Shown in pieces: positions 9,331 to 18,496 of a stretch of 64,000 nt of DNA (position 1 is the stretch's first letter; the number at the start of each line of letters is the position of its first letter). The notes below the pieces were generated by a model. That model worked only from the letters and a program-made list of their open reading frames with translations, was not told the origin of the DNA and made no database searches. This DNA is from Sphingomonadales bacterium 32-65-25 (GTDB lineage Bacteria; Pseudomonadota; Alphaproteobacteria; Sphingomonadales; Sphingomonadaceae), in contig NCEU01000008.1 of NCBI GenBank assembly GCA_002280855.1, positions 248,001 to 312,000 of the forward strand. Direction: 5' to 3'. Position numbers and translations under genes: made by a program.

Positions 9331-10483
9331 ACAGCGCCCGTTCGTAGATGCGGTAGGTGCGCGTCACGTGGCTGTCGATGGCGTCGGCGATGGAGCGCAT
9401 CGGGCCGTTGTCATCAAGGATCCAGCCGATTTCGCCTTCGCTGGCGCCGAATTCCGTCACGGCAACGCGGCGGATATATTCGATCATCTGGAACGCCATC
9501 AGCGATGCGACGCGGTGGCCCTGCAGCGATTTCCTGATGCCCATCAGCGGCACGCGCATGCGCTTCACCTTGGGCGCGCGCAGCCGCCACAGCAATTTCG
9601 CCCAGCCGAACGGGAAGAGATTGCCGTTCAGATCGCGGGTCAGCTCGTTGATGTCGGGCAGGGTGATCATGAAGCCAACCGGCACGCCTTCATATTCGGC
9701 CACGCGCACGAGGCCTTCGAAGATGATCGGTTTCAGCTTCTTCCCGACATAGGCGATTTCGGCCGGGGTGAGCGGCACGAAGCCCCAGTTATCCGACCAG
9801 GCATCGTTGAGGATATCGAGGATCAGCGCGGCTTCCTGGTCGAACTTGCTCTTGTCCACCGGCCGCGTCACCAGCTTGGCGTTGCGTTCCGAAAAGGCGA
9901 CGATGCGCTGCACCATTTCCGGGAAGGGCTGGGCGATCGGCAGCGACCAGCAGTGCAGATCCTTGACGCCCTGATAGCCGCGCGCCGCCACCATCCGTTC
10001 GTAAGTGGGCAAGTGATGCCCCATCATGACCGTAGGCGGGCCTTCAAATCCCTGCACCAGCAGGCCCGGTTCATCCCAGACTGACAGGCTGAACGGGCCC
10101 ATCGCGCGGGTCATGCCCTTTTGGCGCAGCCAGTCTTCGGCCGCATCGAACAGCGCTTCGGCCACGGCTGGATCGTCGATGCACTCGAACATGCCGAAAT
10201 GGCCGGTGCCGGGGCCAGCGCCAGGCGCGCCGGGGGCAATCACCAGTTGATCGACCTGCGCCGAAATGCGGCCAACCACTTCGCCATCCTTCAGAGCCAG
10301 CCAGAAGGCGGCTTCTGCATGGCCGAACCACGGATTGGACTTCTCCCCGCCGATAAGACCGAGCATTTCGGATTTCAGCGGCGGCACCCAGTGCGGATCA
10401 TTGGCGTAGAGTTTCCACACCAGATCGACGAAGGCCTTGCGGTCGGCAGCGCTTTCAACGCGCTTGAGGGTGATAGTGCTCAT
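9329..10483 (-). CDS. GNAT-fold acyltransferase, candidate bacterial ceramide synthase
   Basis: A 384-residue protein without signal peptide, of the family often annotated as a GNAT acetyltransferase or, misleadingly, dATP pyrophosphohydrolase. The N-terminal segment (FVDLVWKLYANDPHWVPPLKSE) and a central GPFSLSVWDEPGLLVQGF are hallmarks of this family. The Caulobacter bCerS, which N-acylates 3-ketosphinganine, is as I recall of this type. It is the last gene of the minus-strand cluster with acyl ligase, reductase, ACP, serine palmitoyltransferase and LptFG. The ceramide synthase call rests on this context plus family resemblance; a different N-acyltransferase remains possible. Confidence 0.72.
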   Translation of the reverse strand: MSTITLKRVESAADRKAFVDLVWKLYANDPHWVPPLKSEMLGLIGGEKSNPWFGHAEAAFWLALKDGEVVGRISAQVDQLVIAPGAPGAGPGTGHFGMFECIDDPAVAEALFDAAEDWLRQKGMTRAMGPFSLSVWDEPGLLVQGFEGPPTVMMGHHLPTYERMVAARGYQGVKDLHCWSLPIAQPFPEMVQRIVAFSERNAKLVTRPVDKSKFDQEAALILDILNDAWSDNWGFVPLTPAEIAYVGKKLKPIIFEGLVRVAEYEGVPVGFMITLPDINELTRDLNGNLFPFGWAKLLWRLRAPKVKRMRVPLMGIRKSLQGHRVASLMAFQMIEYIRRVAVTEFGASEGEIGWILDDNGPMRSIADAIDSHVTRTYRIYERAL

Positions 10484-10525
10484 CGCTGGCGGTGATACGA
10501 ATCAATCAAGGCAGAATGGCGGCGA

Positions 10526-11626
10526 TCATTCTTCCGTGCGGATCAGCACGGCCTCGCCAATCAGCAGGAACAGCAGGAACGGCGCCCAGGCCGCCATCAG
10601 CGGCGGTACGGTGCCGAAATTGCCCATCGCCAGCATGAAATTGTCGGCCACGAAAAAGGCGAAGCCCAGCGCCATGCCGATCACGGCGCGCACGAACAAT
10701 TTGCCCGATCGCGCCAGCCCAAAGGCGGCGACCGCGCCGAGCAGCGGCATCAGCACGGCCGACAAGGGCCCCGAAATCTTGTGCCAGGCCGCGGCCTCCA
10801 GCACATCGGTGGGCTTGCCGGCGGCGCGCTGTTCGCCGATCTGCGGCCACAAATCCCACAGCGCGATGAAATTGGGATTGATGCTGGTGGTGTTGAACTG
10901 GCGCGGCACCACCTCGGTTGCGAAATCCAGGCTCGCCCGCGTTTCAAGGCCACCGCTGGCCACATCGAACAGGCGCACATCGCTTAATCGCCAGCCGCCG
11001 CCGATCGGCGTGGCGCTGGCCGCCATCACCACCTGCACCAGTCCATTGTCGCGCCGATCATAGATGGTGACGCCGGTGAGGCGCGTGCCGTCGCCGCGCC
11101 CGGCCACAGCATCGGCGTGGAACAGATCATCGCCGCCGCGCACCCAGCTTTGCGTGCTCTTGGGCGCAGCGGTGGGGGATTTCCGATATTCCTGTTCCTG
11201 CCAGGCCTTCAGCGTGGCGCTGGCGCGGGTGCCGATGCGTTCGTTCCACAGGAAATTGGCCGCAGCCACGCCCAGCGCCGCCACCATCAGCGGCGCCAAT
11301 ATATGGTGCGCGGAAAGGCCGGCGCCCTTGAAGATCACCACCTCGCTGTTCTGGTTGAGCGTGGCCAGCGTCACCAGCGTCGCCAGCAGCACCGAAAACG
11401 GCAGGAACAGCTGCACGATCTGCGGTGTGCGCAAGGAAACATAGACCCACAGATCGGATTCGGTGTTGCCGGCCGCCGCCAGCACCTTGCCGGATTCCGA
11501 GAGCAGATCGAGCGACTGCAGGATCACGGTGAGGCCCACGATGAAGGCCGCGACGCGCACCAAGAACATGCGCGCGGTGTACCAGGCGATGGTGCGCGAC
11601 GGGAACAGGATGGAAAGGAGCTTCAC
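10526..11626 (-). CDS. lptG: LptG-type lipid export permease
   Basis: A 366-residue YjgP/YjgQ-family membrane protein starting at a GTG, nine bases after lptF. Predicted membrane helices are at the N terminus (RTIAWYTARMFLVRVAAFIVGLTVILQSLD) and about residues 60-120, with three C-terminal helices near residues 280-360. A periplasmic beta-jellyroll lies between. LptF and LptG form the transmembrane part of the ABC transporter that extracts lipopolysaccharide for export. In sphingomonads the corresponding surface lipid is largely glycosphingolipid. Its location amid ceramide genes suggests a sphingolipid cargo (inference). Confidence 0.88.
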   Translation of the reverse strand: MKLLSILFPSRTIAWYTARMFLVRVAAFIVGLTVILQSLDLLSESGKVLAAAGNTESDLWVYVSLRTPQIVQLFLPFSVLLATLVTLATLNQNSEVVIFKGAGLSAHHILAPLMVAALGVAAANFLWNERIGTRASATLKAWQEQEYRKSPTAAPKSTQSWVRGGDDLFHADAVAGRGDGTRLTGVTIYDRRDNGLVQVVMAASATPIGGGWRLSDVRLFDVASGGLETRASLDFATEVVPRQFNTTSINPNFIALWDLWPQIGEQRAAGKPTDVLEAAAWHKISGPLSAVLMPLLGAVAAFGLARSGKLFVRAVIGMALGFAFFVADNFMLAMGNFGTVPPLMAAWAPFLLFLLIGEAVLIRTEE

Positions 11627-11635
11627 GGTACGCGT

Positions 11636-12853
11636 TTACCCGGCCGACAACACGTCGTCGGACCAGTTCTGGCGCCGCACCAGTTTGCCGGCGAGGCCGG
11701 AAAGGAAGCCGGTAATCTTGCCGAACCAGCGATCCAGCGCGCCGATCGGCTGGCCGCCGGGCCGTTCCAGCACGCGGAACAGCCACAGCGCGACGCCAAG
11801 GAACAGGGCAAAGGGCACCCATTGCGCCAGCACCGGATCAATTCGGCCCAGCGTGCCCATGCGTTCGCCATATTCGGTGAACTTGTGGAAGGTGACGAGC
11901 GCGATGATGGAAAGGAACACGCCCAGTGCCGAGGTCGAACGCTTCGGCGGTACCGCCATCGGCAACGCCAGGAACGGCAGCAGGAACATGATCACGCACT
12001 GCACGATGCGGCGATTGAAACTGGCCGAGGCGCTGCGCTGCTCGGTCGCGTCGGTGGCGGTGACCATGGTGTGCAACAGTTCCGGCAGGGTGGCTTCCAG
12101 ATTGCCTTCGCCGCGTTTGCGGAAGGTGGCCATTTCCGGCAGCCGGATCGGCAGATCATGCTGGGCAAAGGCCAGCACGCGCGGCGTAGCGCCAGGCTTG
12201 GGGCTGTGCACCAGCGTGCCATCGCGCAGGCGCAGAAGGATATATTCGGGATCGTCGGTCGCCAGGAAGGTGCCGCGCGCGGCGGTGGCGGCGACGATCT
12301 GACCATCCTTGCCAGCGGCGCGCACGAACAGACCGCGCAGATCGGCGCCCTGGTTGCGGGATTCCTCTACCCGCAATGTGAGCCCGCCACCGAGATTGGC
12401 GAATTCGCCCACCTTGATCGAAGCGCCGAGCGCACCGGAACGCAATTCGAAGCGCAGATTTTCATAGGCATAGCGGGTGACCGGTTGCAGCCAGCCGACG
12501 ATGCCGAAATTGACCACGGCAAACACCGCGGCAAACACGAACGGCACGCGCAGCAGCCGCTTGTACGACACGCCCACGGCCAGCAGCGTATCGAGTTCAG
12601 ACGACATGGCCAGCCGGCGGAAGGCCAGCAGGATGCCCAGCATCACGCCGATCGGGATGCCCAGCGACAGATATTCCGGCAGCAGATTGCCCAGCATGCG
12701 CCAGACGACGCTGACCGGCCCGCCTTCGTTGATGACGAAATCGAACAGGCGCAGCATGCGATCAAGCACCAGCAGCATGGCGGCCACCACCAGCGTGCCG
12801 AACAAGGGCACGATGATCAGGCCGAACAGATAGCGATCGATGCGCTTGGTCAC
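11636..12853 (-). CDS. lptF: LptF-type lipid export permease
   Basis: A 405-residue YjgP/YjgQ-family protein with a GTG start and the typical N terminus MTKRIDRYLFGLIIVPLFGT. Membrane segments are near residues 10-30, 55-75 and 100-120 and in the last 120 residues, with a periplasmic beta domain between. It pairs with LptG just downstream. The ATPase LptB and the bridge proteins LptC/LptA are not in the window. An 84-base gap separates it from the serine palmitoyltransferase gene on the same strand. Confidence 0.88.
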   Translation of the reverse strand: MTKRIDRYLFGLIIVPLFGTLVVAAMLLVLDRMLRLFDFVINEGGPVSVVWRMLGNLLPEYLSLGIPIGVMLGILLAFRRLAMSSELDTLLAVGVSYKRLLRVPFVFAAVFAVVNFGIVGWLQPVTRYAYENLRFELRSGALGASIKVGEFANLGGGLTLRVEESRNQGADLRGLFVRAAGKDGQIVAATAARGTFLATDDPEYILLRLRDGTLVHSPKPGATPRVLAFAQHDLPIRLPEMATFRKRGEGNLEATLPELLHTMVTATDATEQRSASASFNRRIVQCVIMFLLPFLALPMAVPPKRSTSALGVFLSIIALVTFHKFTEYGERMGTLGRIDPVLAQWVPFALFLGVALWLFRVLERPGGQPIGALDRWFGKITGFLSGLAGKLVRRQNWSDDVLSAG

Positions 12854-12937
12854 GCCGCGGGCAAAGTCCTTCTCCGGGCGCGACGGCGACCGGACGGCTA
12901 TCCTATAGCCGCCCGGGATGGCCCCGTCATGAACAAA

Positions 12938-14167
12938 TCAGGCGTGTTCGTGCAGGGCCAGTTGGGCCATCTGGGCGGCCTGTTCGAACTTGGCGAGCAC
13001 GATGTCGATCTGCTCATCGCTGTGCAGCGCGCAGATGGAGCAGCGCAGCAGGAACACGCCAGCCGGCGTGGCGGGCGGCCGGCTCATGTTCACATAGACG
13101 CCCAGCTCGATCAGGGTGGACCACATCAGCGCGGTGGTTTCCTGATCCGGCATCAGCACTGAAACAATGGCGCTTTCCGGCGTATCGGTGGCGAGGCGGA
13201 AGCCGCGTGCCTTCAAGCCGCCGTGCAGGCGCCGCGTCGCTTCCCACAGCCGGGCGCGCTTGTCGTGCGCCGTCATCAGCTTGCGGATGCTGGTGGTGGA
13301 ACAGGCAATCACCGCCGGCGGCAGCGAGGCGGTGAAGGTGTAGGGCCGGCAGACCAGACGCAGGATTTCGAACTTGGGGTGGTTCGATACGCAGAAGCCG
13401 CCGACCGTGCCGACCGATTTGGAGAAGGTGCCGACGACGAAATCGACATCGTCCGCCACGCCCTGTTCTTCATAGACGCCGCGGCCATGCTCGCCGAAGA
13501 AGCCCATGCCGTGGGCTTCATCGACCAGCACCATGGCACCGTGCGCCTTGGCCACCGCCACCAGTTCCGGCAGCGGCGCAACATCGCCCAGCATCGAATA
13601 GACGCCTTCCAGCACCACCAGCTTGCCGGCTTCGGGCGGCAGGCGCTTCAGGCGCTTTTCCAGATCGGCAACATCATTGTGGCGGAAGCGCACGATATCG
13701 GCGTTGGACATCTTGCAGCCATCATAGATGCTGGCGTGGCTGTCGGCATCGAGGATTATGAAATCGCCCTTGCCGGCCAGCGTGGAGACCATGCCGAGAT
13801 TGGCCTGGTAACCGGTGGAGAACACCATGGCGTGGGACATGCCATAGAAGTCTTTCAAGGCTTCTTCGCAGGCGGCGTGGGTCTGATAGGTGCCATTCAA
13901 GACGCGGCTGCCGGTGGTGCCGGCACCGAAATCGGTGAGCGCCTGCCGGCCGGCTTCGATCACATCGGCATCGAAGGTCATCCCCATGTAGTTGTAGGTG
14001 CCGAGCAGGATGGTGTGGCGGCCCTTGATGATGGCTTCGGTGGGGGAAAGCACCTTTTCCATCACGATGCCGAACGGATCGCGGATGCCAGTGGAGAGCA
14101 GCCCGGCGTGTTCGGCGATCAGCGGATCATATTTGGCGAGAAGATCGAGGACAGGAGGATTTGTCAT
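12938..14167 (-). CDS. spt: Serine palmitoyltransferase
   Basis: A 409-residue alpha-oxoamine synthase that condenses serine with a fatty acyl thioester to 3-ketosphinganine using pyridoxal phosphate. The PLP lysine is Lys250 in VGTFSKSVGTVGGF, the stacking histidine is His144 in DADSHASIYDG, and the pyridine-nitrogen aspartate is Asp216 in VDEAHG. The ATG at 14167 lies four bases after the ACP stop and begins the normal N terminus. The adjacent ACP strongly favours Spt over KBL or BioF. It is likely cytosolic and supplied by the neighbouring ACP and acyl ligase. Confidence 0.9.
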   Translation of the reverse strand: MTNPPVLDLLAKYDPLIAEHAGLLSTGIRDPFGIVMEKVLSPTEAIIKGRHTILLGTYNYMGMTFDADVIEAGRQALTDFGAGTTGSRVLNGTYQTHAACEEALKDFYGMSHAMVFSTGYQANLGMVSTLAGKGDFIILDADSHASIYDGCKMSNADIVRFRHNDVADLEKRLKRLPPEAGKLVVLEGVYSMLGDVAPLPELVAVAKAHGAMVLVDEAHGMGFFGEHGRGVYEEQGVADDVDFVVGTFSKSVGTVGGFCVSNHPKFEILRLVCRPYTFTASLPPAVIACSTTSIRKLMTAHDKRARLWEATRRLHGGLKARGFRLATDTPESAIVSVLMPDQETTALMWSTLIELGVYVNMSRPPATPAGVFLLRCSICALHSDEQIDIVLAKFEQAAQMAQLALHEHA

Positions 14168-14171
14168 TGCC

Positions 14172-14423
14172 TCAACCCTTCTTGGCGACCAGCCCGGCCA
14201 CGGCATCGGCAACCTGGCCGATGGTTTCCAGATCGGGGAGCAGGTTCAGCGGGATCATGATGTCCCACTCGTCTTCCATGCTGGCGACAAGGTCCATCAC
14301 GGTCAGGCTGTCCATTTCCATGTCGCCGGCAAAGCTGGTGGCTTCGGTGAGTGCCACCTTCTTGGTGTTCAGCGGCTCGATCAGTTCGATGATGCGGGCG
14401 TAAACGGTTGCGCGGTCGGTCAT
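14172..14423 (-). CDS. acpR: Acyl carrier protein of the sphingolipid pathway
   Basis: An 83-residue acyl carrier protein. The phosphopantetheine site is Ser39 in MEMDSLTVMD, a DSL motif within the usual helix II. It differs from the housekeeping AcpP in sequence (acidic helix EDEWDIMIPLNLLPDLETIGQV). Located directly upstream of serine palmitoyltransferase, it is expected to present the fatty acid to Spt or to the ceramide synthase, as described for the Caulobacter ceramide genes. The symbol follows the Caulobacter usage. Confidence 0.88.
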   Translation of the reverse strand: MTDRATVYARIIELIEPLNTKKVALTEATSFAGDMEMDSLTVMDLVASMEDEWDIMIPLNLLPDLETIGQVADAVAGLVAKKG

Positions 14424-14503
14424 GAAGGCTCCAATGATAGGCTTTCTTGGCCCCTTGCCCTCACATCATGGCCAAATTGCGGAGCGCAGGCGTTGGTGCC
14501 ATC

Positions 14504-15070
14504 ATGCCGCGCATGGGGGACACAACCGAAATCAGTAACCACGCGACAACCGAGGGCGCGCCGCCGCCGCTTGCGGGTGTCAGCCACGCCAACGCCATCC
14601 ATCTTCTGCGCACCATGCAGCAGCACCATGTCACGCTGTCGGCGATGGCCGATCAGAAGGCCAGCATCATCATCGGGGTCAATTCGGTGGTGTTTGCGCT
14701 GGTGGTGAAGGAAGCCGCGACCAACCCGGCGCTTTTGGTGCTGGCGGCGTCGTCCGGGCTGGCCGCGGTGCTGTGCATGTTGGCGGTGCTGCCCAAACTG
14801 GGTGGCGGGAAGGGGCCGGCAGCTCCTCCCAACCTGTTGTTCTTCGGCGGTTTCACCCAGTTGAGCGAGGCAGACTGGATTGACTGGCTGGAGCGCACCA
14901 ACGCCGATGATCATGCCATCCAGGTGGCCATGGCCCGCGATGTCTATCAACTGGGCCAGGTGCTGGCGCAGAAGAAGTATAAATATCTCGGCTGGGGTTA
15001 TCGCGTGATCATCGGCGGGCTGATCGCCACCTTTGTCGTGTTCCTGCTCCAGACGGCGCTGGGGCTATAG
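14504..15070 (+). CDS. PycTM-like (DUF5706) membrane protein
   Basis: A protein of about 188 residues with the signature TLSAMADQKASIIIGVNSVVF, which matches the membrane domain of Pycsar effectors (PycTM, DUF5706). A transmembrane hairpin is at about residues 55-100 and a third helix at the C terminus (VIIGGLIATFVVFLLQTALG). In Pycsar defence such effectors respond to cCMP/cUMP made by a linked cyclase and disrupt the membrane, but no cyclase gene is nearby. It is alone on the plus strand within the sphingolipid cluster. The start is uncertain: ATG 14504, ATG 14513 and an earlier ATG at 14468 are all possible. Confidence 0.72.
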   Translation: MPRMGDTTEISNHATTEGAPPPLAGVSHANAIHLLRTMQQHHVTLSAMADQKASIIIGVNSVVFALVVKEAATNPALLVLAASSGLAAVLCMLAVLPKLGGGKGPAAPPNLLFFGGFTQLSEADWIDWLERTNADDHAIQVAMARDVYQLGQVLAQKKYKYLGWGYRVIIGGLIATFVVFLLQTALGL

Positions 15071-15079
15071 CCAGCCGCG

Positions 15080-16012
15080 TTACAGCCAACCTCTTTGGCG
15101 GTAATCGCGCACCGTATCGGCCATGCCATCATCCAGCCCGATCTGCGGCTGCCAGATGGCGCCGAGCTGTTCATTGCCGCCGCGCGCCACCCAATCGGGA
15201 TGCGCAAGATAGAAGGCCCGGTCGCGGCTGAGCTTGGGCAGTTCGCCCTTCCAGCCGGCCATCAACGTGGCCACGCTGGCGGCCAGGCCGAGCAGTCGGT
15301 TGCTGATCGGGATCATGCGGGCGCGGGCGCGGCCCATCGCGCGGGCCATCGCGCTGGCATGCTGGCCGTGGGTATAGCCGCCGGACCCATCATCGATTTC
15401 CAGGATCTCGCGGGATGGGCCGGCGTTTGCCAGCGCAAGCAGGGCGCGGGCCAGATCATCGACATGAATCAGGCTGATGCGGGCGCCAGGCCGTCCGGGA
15501 GCAAGGCCCAGGCCGAAGCGCGCCAGGCTGAACAGATCGCGCATCTCGGCATCGCCGGGGCCATAGACGCCGGGCGGGCGCACGATCACCCAATCAAGGG
15601 TGCTCGCCATCACGAGGGCATCGCCTTGCGCCTTGGATGCGCCATACAGTGAAAGCCGCGGTTCGCGCGCGGCGAGGCTGGAGACGTGGATAAAGCGGCT
15701 CGCGCCGGCAGCGGCGGCCAGCACATTGGCGGTGCCGGTGACATTGCCGGCCACGAAGCCGGCTTCATCGGCCGCGTTGACCACCCCGGCGATGTGCAGC
15801 ACGGCCGCCGCGCCCTCGCACAGCCGGGCCAGCGCGTGCGTGTCGTCGAGATCGCCCAGCACCCATTCCACGCCAGGCTGCGGCGGCTGCGGCCGGCGGG
15901 TAAGGGCGCGCACGGGGCGATTGGCGAGCGCCACGACGCGGCGGCCGACGAAGCCGGTGGCGCCGGTGAGGGCGATCGGGAGGAGCGCGCCGGGCGCGGT
16001 GATTTCGGTCAT
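15080..16012 (-). CDS. cerR: NAD-dependent epimerase/dehydratase, candidate ceramide reductase
   Basis: A 310-residue extended short-chain dehydrogenase. The nucleotide-binding GATGFVG is at residues 17-23, and the catalytic Ser and YxxxK appear as VSSLAAR and LYGASKAQG near residues 125-145. In the bacterial ceramide pathway a reductase of this type (CerR) reduces the 3-keto group after N-acylation. Its placement between the acyl ligase and ACP/Spt supports that role. It ends ten bases from the convergently placed PycTM-like gene. Substrate is inferred from context. Confidence 0.78.
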   Translation of the reverse strand: MTEITAPGALLPIALTGATGFVGRRVVALANRPVRALTRRPQPPQPGVEWVLGDLDDTHALARLCEGAAAVLHIAGVVNAADEAGFVAGNVTGTANVLAAAAGASRFIHVSSLAAREPRLSLYGASKAQGDALVMASTLDWVIVRPPGVYGPGDAEMRDLFSLARFGLGLAPGRPGARISLIHVDDLARALLALANAGPSREILEIDDGSGGYTHGQHASAMARAMGRARARMIPISNRLLGLAASVATLMAGWKGELPKLSRDRAFYLAHPDWVARGGNEQLGAIWQPQIGLDDGMADTVRDYRQRGWL

Positions 16013-16042
16013 CGGCTGGCGCGACGCTGACAGCGCGGCGCT

Positions 16043-17803
16043 TTAAGCCGCTACTTCAAACGGCTGAATCTCACCCGACAGATACTGCAACCGCGCCTTG
16101 GAGCGGCTCAGCTTGCCCGACGAGGTGCGCGGCAGGGTGCGCGGCGGCACCAGTTCAACCACGCAGCTCATGCCGGTGATGGCCTTCACCTTGGTCTTGA
16201 TGGCGTCGCGCAGCTTGATGCGTTCATCGTTGCAGCTGGTGCGGCACTGCACCAGAACGGCGGGGGCTTCCTCGCCTGACGGGGTGGTGACCGAGAAAGC
16301 GGCGATGTCGCCGGCCTTGAAGCCGGGCAGCTGCTCGATCGCCCATTCGATATCCTGCGGCCAGTGGTTCTTGCCGTTGATGATGATCATGTCCTTGGCG
16401 CGGCCGACGATGTAGAGCGAGCCATCCTTCATGTAGGCCATGTCGCCGGTGTCGAGCCAGCCGTCCTTCAAGCAGGCGGCGGTGGCTTCCGGATCGCGGA
16501 AATAGCCGGCCATGATGCCGAGGCCCTTCACGAACACGCGGCCGATCTTGCGGTCGGGCAGCAGCTTGCCGTTTTCATCACGCACTTCGATGGTGAGTCC
16601 GGGCACGGCCTTGCCGCAGTTGACGATGGCGCGATAGCGGGTGGGCAGGCGGTGATCAGCGCGCGGCTCGGTGGCGCCCGACAAGGTGCGCTCGTCGATC
16701 AGGTCGCACTGGATGCCTTCACCCACCGGCATGATGGTCACGGCCAGCGTCGCTTCGGCAAGACCATAGCTGGGCAGGAAAGCGCTGGCCTTGAAGCCGG
16801 CGGGCGCGAAGGTGTCGACAAAGGCCTGCATCACTTCCGGGCGGATCATGTCGGCCCCGTTGCCGGCAACGCGCCAGCGCGACAGGTCATAACGTTCGGC
16901 AACCGGGATCGACGGCGAGATGCGGCGGGCGCAGATGTCGTAGCCGAAGGTGGGCGAATAGCTGAGCGAGGCATCCGGGTTGCGGCTGATCAGCGTGAGC
17001 CACGACAGCGGGCGGCGGGCGAAATCTTCGGTGGCGAGATAATCGACCGACACCTGGTTGGACATCGGGGCGAGCATGCAGCCAACGAGGCCCATGTCGT
17101 GATACCAAGGCAGCCAGCTCACCACCCGGTCGCCTTCGGCGGCATGGGTGCAGGTGGCGTGGGCCGAAAGATTGGCCAGCAGCGCTTCGTGGGTGACAGC
17201 CACTCCGTGCGGAAAGCGGGTGGAGCCCGACGAATATTGCAGATAGGCGATGTCGGTCGGCTTGGCCTTGGGCAGGGCGACGTCAGGCGCTTCGCCGCTG
17301 AACCACTCGTCCCAATCATGGGCGGCGCACAGGCCGGTGGCGGCATCCTTCACGATATCGTGCAGGCCGGGCGGGGAGAGCAGCATCAGCGGATCGCAGC
17401 TGGTGAGCTGCACCCGGATCTGATCGACATAGGCTTCGCGGCCGCCAAAACTGGTCGGCAGCGGCAGCGGCACCGGCAGCGCGCCGGCATAGATGGCGCC
17501 AAAGAAGGCGGCAGCAAAGCCGGCACCGGTTTCAGCGATCAGGGCGATACGGTCACCGGGCTGCACGCCTTCGGCAATGAAGTGCGCGGCGTGGCGGCGG
17601 GCATCGGCGGCGAGTTCCGAAAAGGGGTAAGCGCGCACCAGATCGGCGCGGGCATCGTGGAAGTTGAAGCCCTTCTGCCCCTGCGCGGCGTAATCCAGAG
17701 CATCACCGAGCGTGGCGAAATTGGAGCGGCGCTGCGGCAGCGCATCGCTGGTGGCAGTGGGTTTCAGCGTCGAGGCTGAAGCGGCCTGGGGGGTGTCGGC
17801 CAT
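16043..17803 (-). CDS. aasR: Fatty acyl-AMP/ACP ligase of the sphingolipid pathway
   Basis: A 586-residue ANL-superfamily enzyme. The AMP-binding P-loop is YSSGSTRFPHGV at about residues 190-201, the A5/A7 motifs are recognisable (SYGLAEATLAVT, GWLDTGDMAYM), and the C-terminal catalytic region reads INGKNHWPQDIEWAIEQLPG. The sequence has the fatty acyl-AMP ligase type of insertion. It would activate a fatty acid and load the cluster ACP. The start is preceded by AAGGGAGA. It is the first gene of the minus-strand cluster and diverges from recX. Confidence 0.85.
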   Translation of the reverse strand: MADTPQAASASTLKPTATSDALPQRRSNFATLGDALDYAAQGQKGFNFHDARADLVRAYPFSELAADARRHAAHFIAEGVQPGDRIALIAETGAGFAAAFFGAIYAGALPVPLPLPTSFGGREAYVDQIRVQLTSCDPLMLLSPPGLHDIVKDAATGLCAAHDWDEWFSGEAPDVALPKAKPTDIAYLQYSSGSTRFPHGVAVTHEALLANLSAHATCTHAAEGDRVVSWLPWYHDMGLVGCMLAPMSNQVSVDYLATEDFARRPLSWLTLISRNPDASLSYSPTFGYDICARRISPSIPVAERYDLSRWRVAGNGADMIRPEVMQAFVDTFAPAGFKASAFLPSYGLAEATLAVTIMPVGEGIQCDLIDERTLSGATEPRADHRLPTRYRAIVNCGKAVPGLTIEVRDENGKLLPDRKIGRVFVKGLGIMAGYFRDPEATAACLKDGWLDTGDMAYMKDGSLYIVGRAKDMIIINGKNHWPQDIEWAIEQLPGFKAGDIAAFSVTTPSGEEAPAVLVQCRTSCNDERIKLRDAIKTKVKAITGMSCVVELVPPRTLPRTSSGKLSRSKARLQYLSGEIQPFEVAA

Positions 17804-17926
17804 CGGTATCTCCCTTGCCGCAACGCCAGAGCCCGACCCGGCCCGCGTTGCATGTCATTTTTCTACACCATGGCTGTTGCACGCGGGGGCGTTCAAATTC
17901 CGGCCCGAAAGTGGCAGGAAAGTGGC

Positions 17927-18496
17927 ATGGATAATGAAATGCAAGGAAATGGCCGCCCAAAGCGCGGTGGCGAGCGCCGGGTCCCGCCGCCGCTGGACGA
18001 GGCTGGCTTGCGCGATCTGGCCCTGCACTATGCCGCGCGCTTTGCCACCACACGGCTGAAATTGCTGCGTTATCTGGCCCGCAAGCTGAAGGAGCGCGGC
18101 TGGGCCGGGGATCAGCCGGCCCCACTGGAAGCGCTGGCGGACCGGCTGGCAGAGCTGGGTTATGTCAATGATGCCGCTTTTGCGGCCATGAAAAGCCGGG
18201 CAATGGCGGCGCGCGGCCTGGGCTACGCCCGCGTGACGGAGCAGTTGCACGCGGCTGGAGTCGGCGAGGCTGATCGCGGTGAGGCCCCCGATGAGCAGGC
18301 GGCGCTGGCCACCGCCCTGTCCTTTGCGCGAAGGAAGCGGCTGGGGCCGTTTGCGCGCGAACGCAGCGATGATCCGGCAGCCCGGCAAAAGGCGCTCGCT
18401 GCCATGCTGCGCGCCGGGCACGCGATGGGCGTGGCGCGGCAGATATTGGCGGCGCGCAGCGCGGCGGAAGCGGAAGCGTTGATTGCCGGGGATTGA
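17927..18496 (+). CDS. recX: RecX-family regulatory protein
   Basis: A 189-residue helical protein built of three-helix RecX repeats (LALHYAARFATTRLKLLRYLARKLKERGW, then LADRLAELGYVNDAAFA). The family inhibits RecA filament extension. The ATG at 17927 is preceded by AGGAAAG at good spacing and starts MDNEMQGNGRPKRGG; an upstream ATG in the same frame has no such site. No recA is nearby. It ends immediately before the convergent small exported protein gene. Confidence 0.85.
   Translation: MDNEMQGNGRPKRGGERRVPPPLDEAGLRDLALHYAARFATTRLKLLRYLARKLKERGWAGDQPAPLEALADRLAELGYVNDAAFAAMKSRAMAARGLGYARVTEQLHAAGVGEADRGEAPDEQAALATALSFARRKRLGPFARERSDDPAARQKALAAMLRAGHAMGVARQILAARSAAEAEALIAGD

Noticed and set aside
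11117..13162. A 681-codon open frame opposite lptG and lptF
   Set aside because: Both sense genes have family-wide motifs and membrane helices; the antisense product is a Gln/His/Arg-rich shadow without start context.
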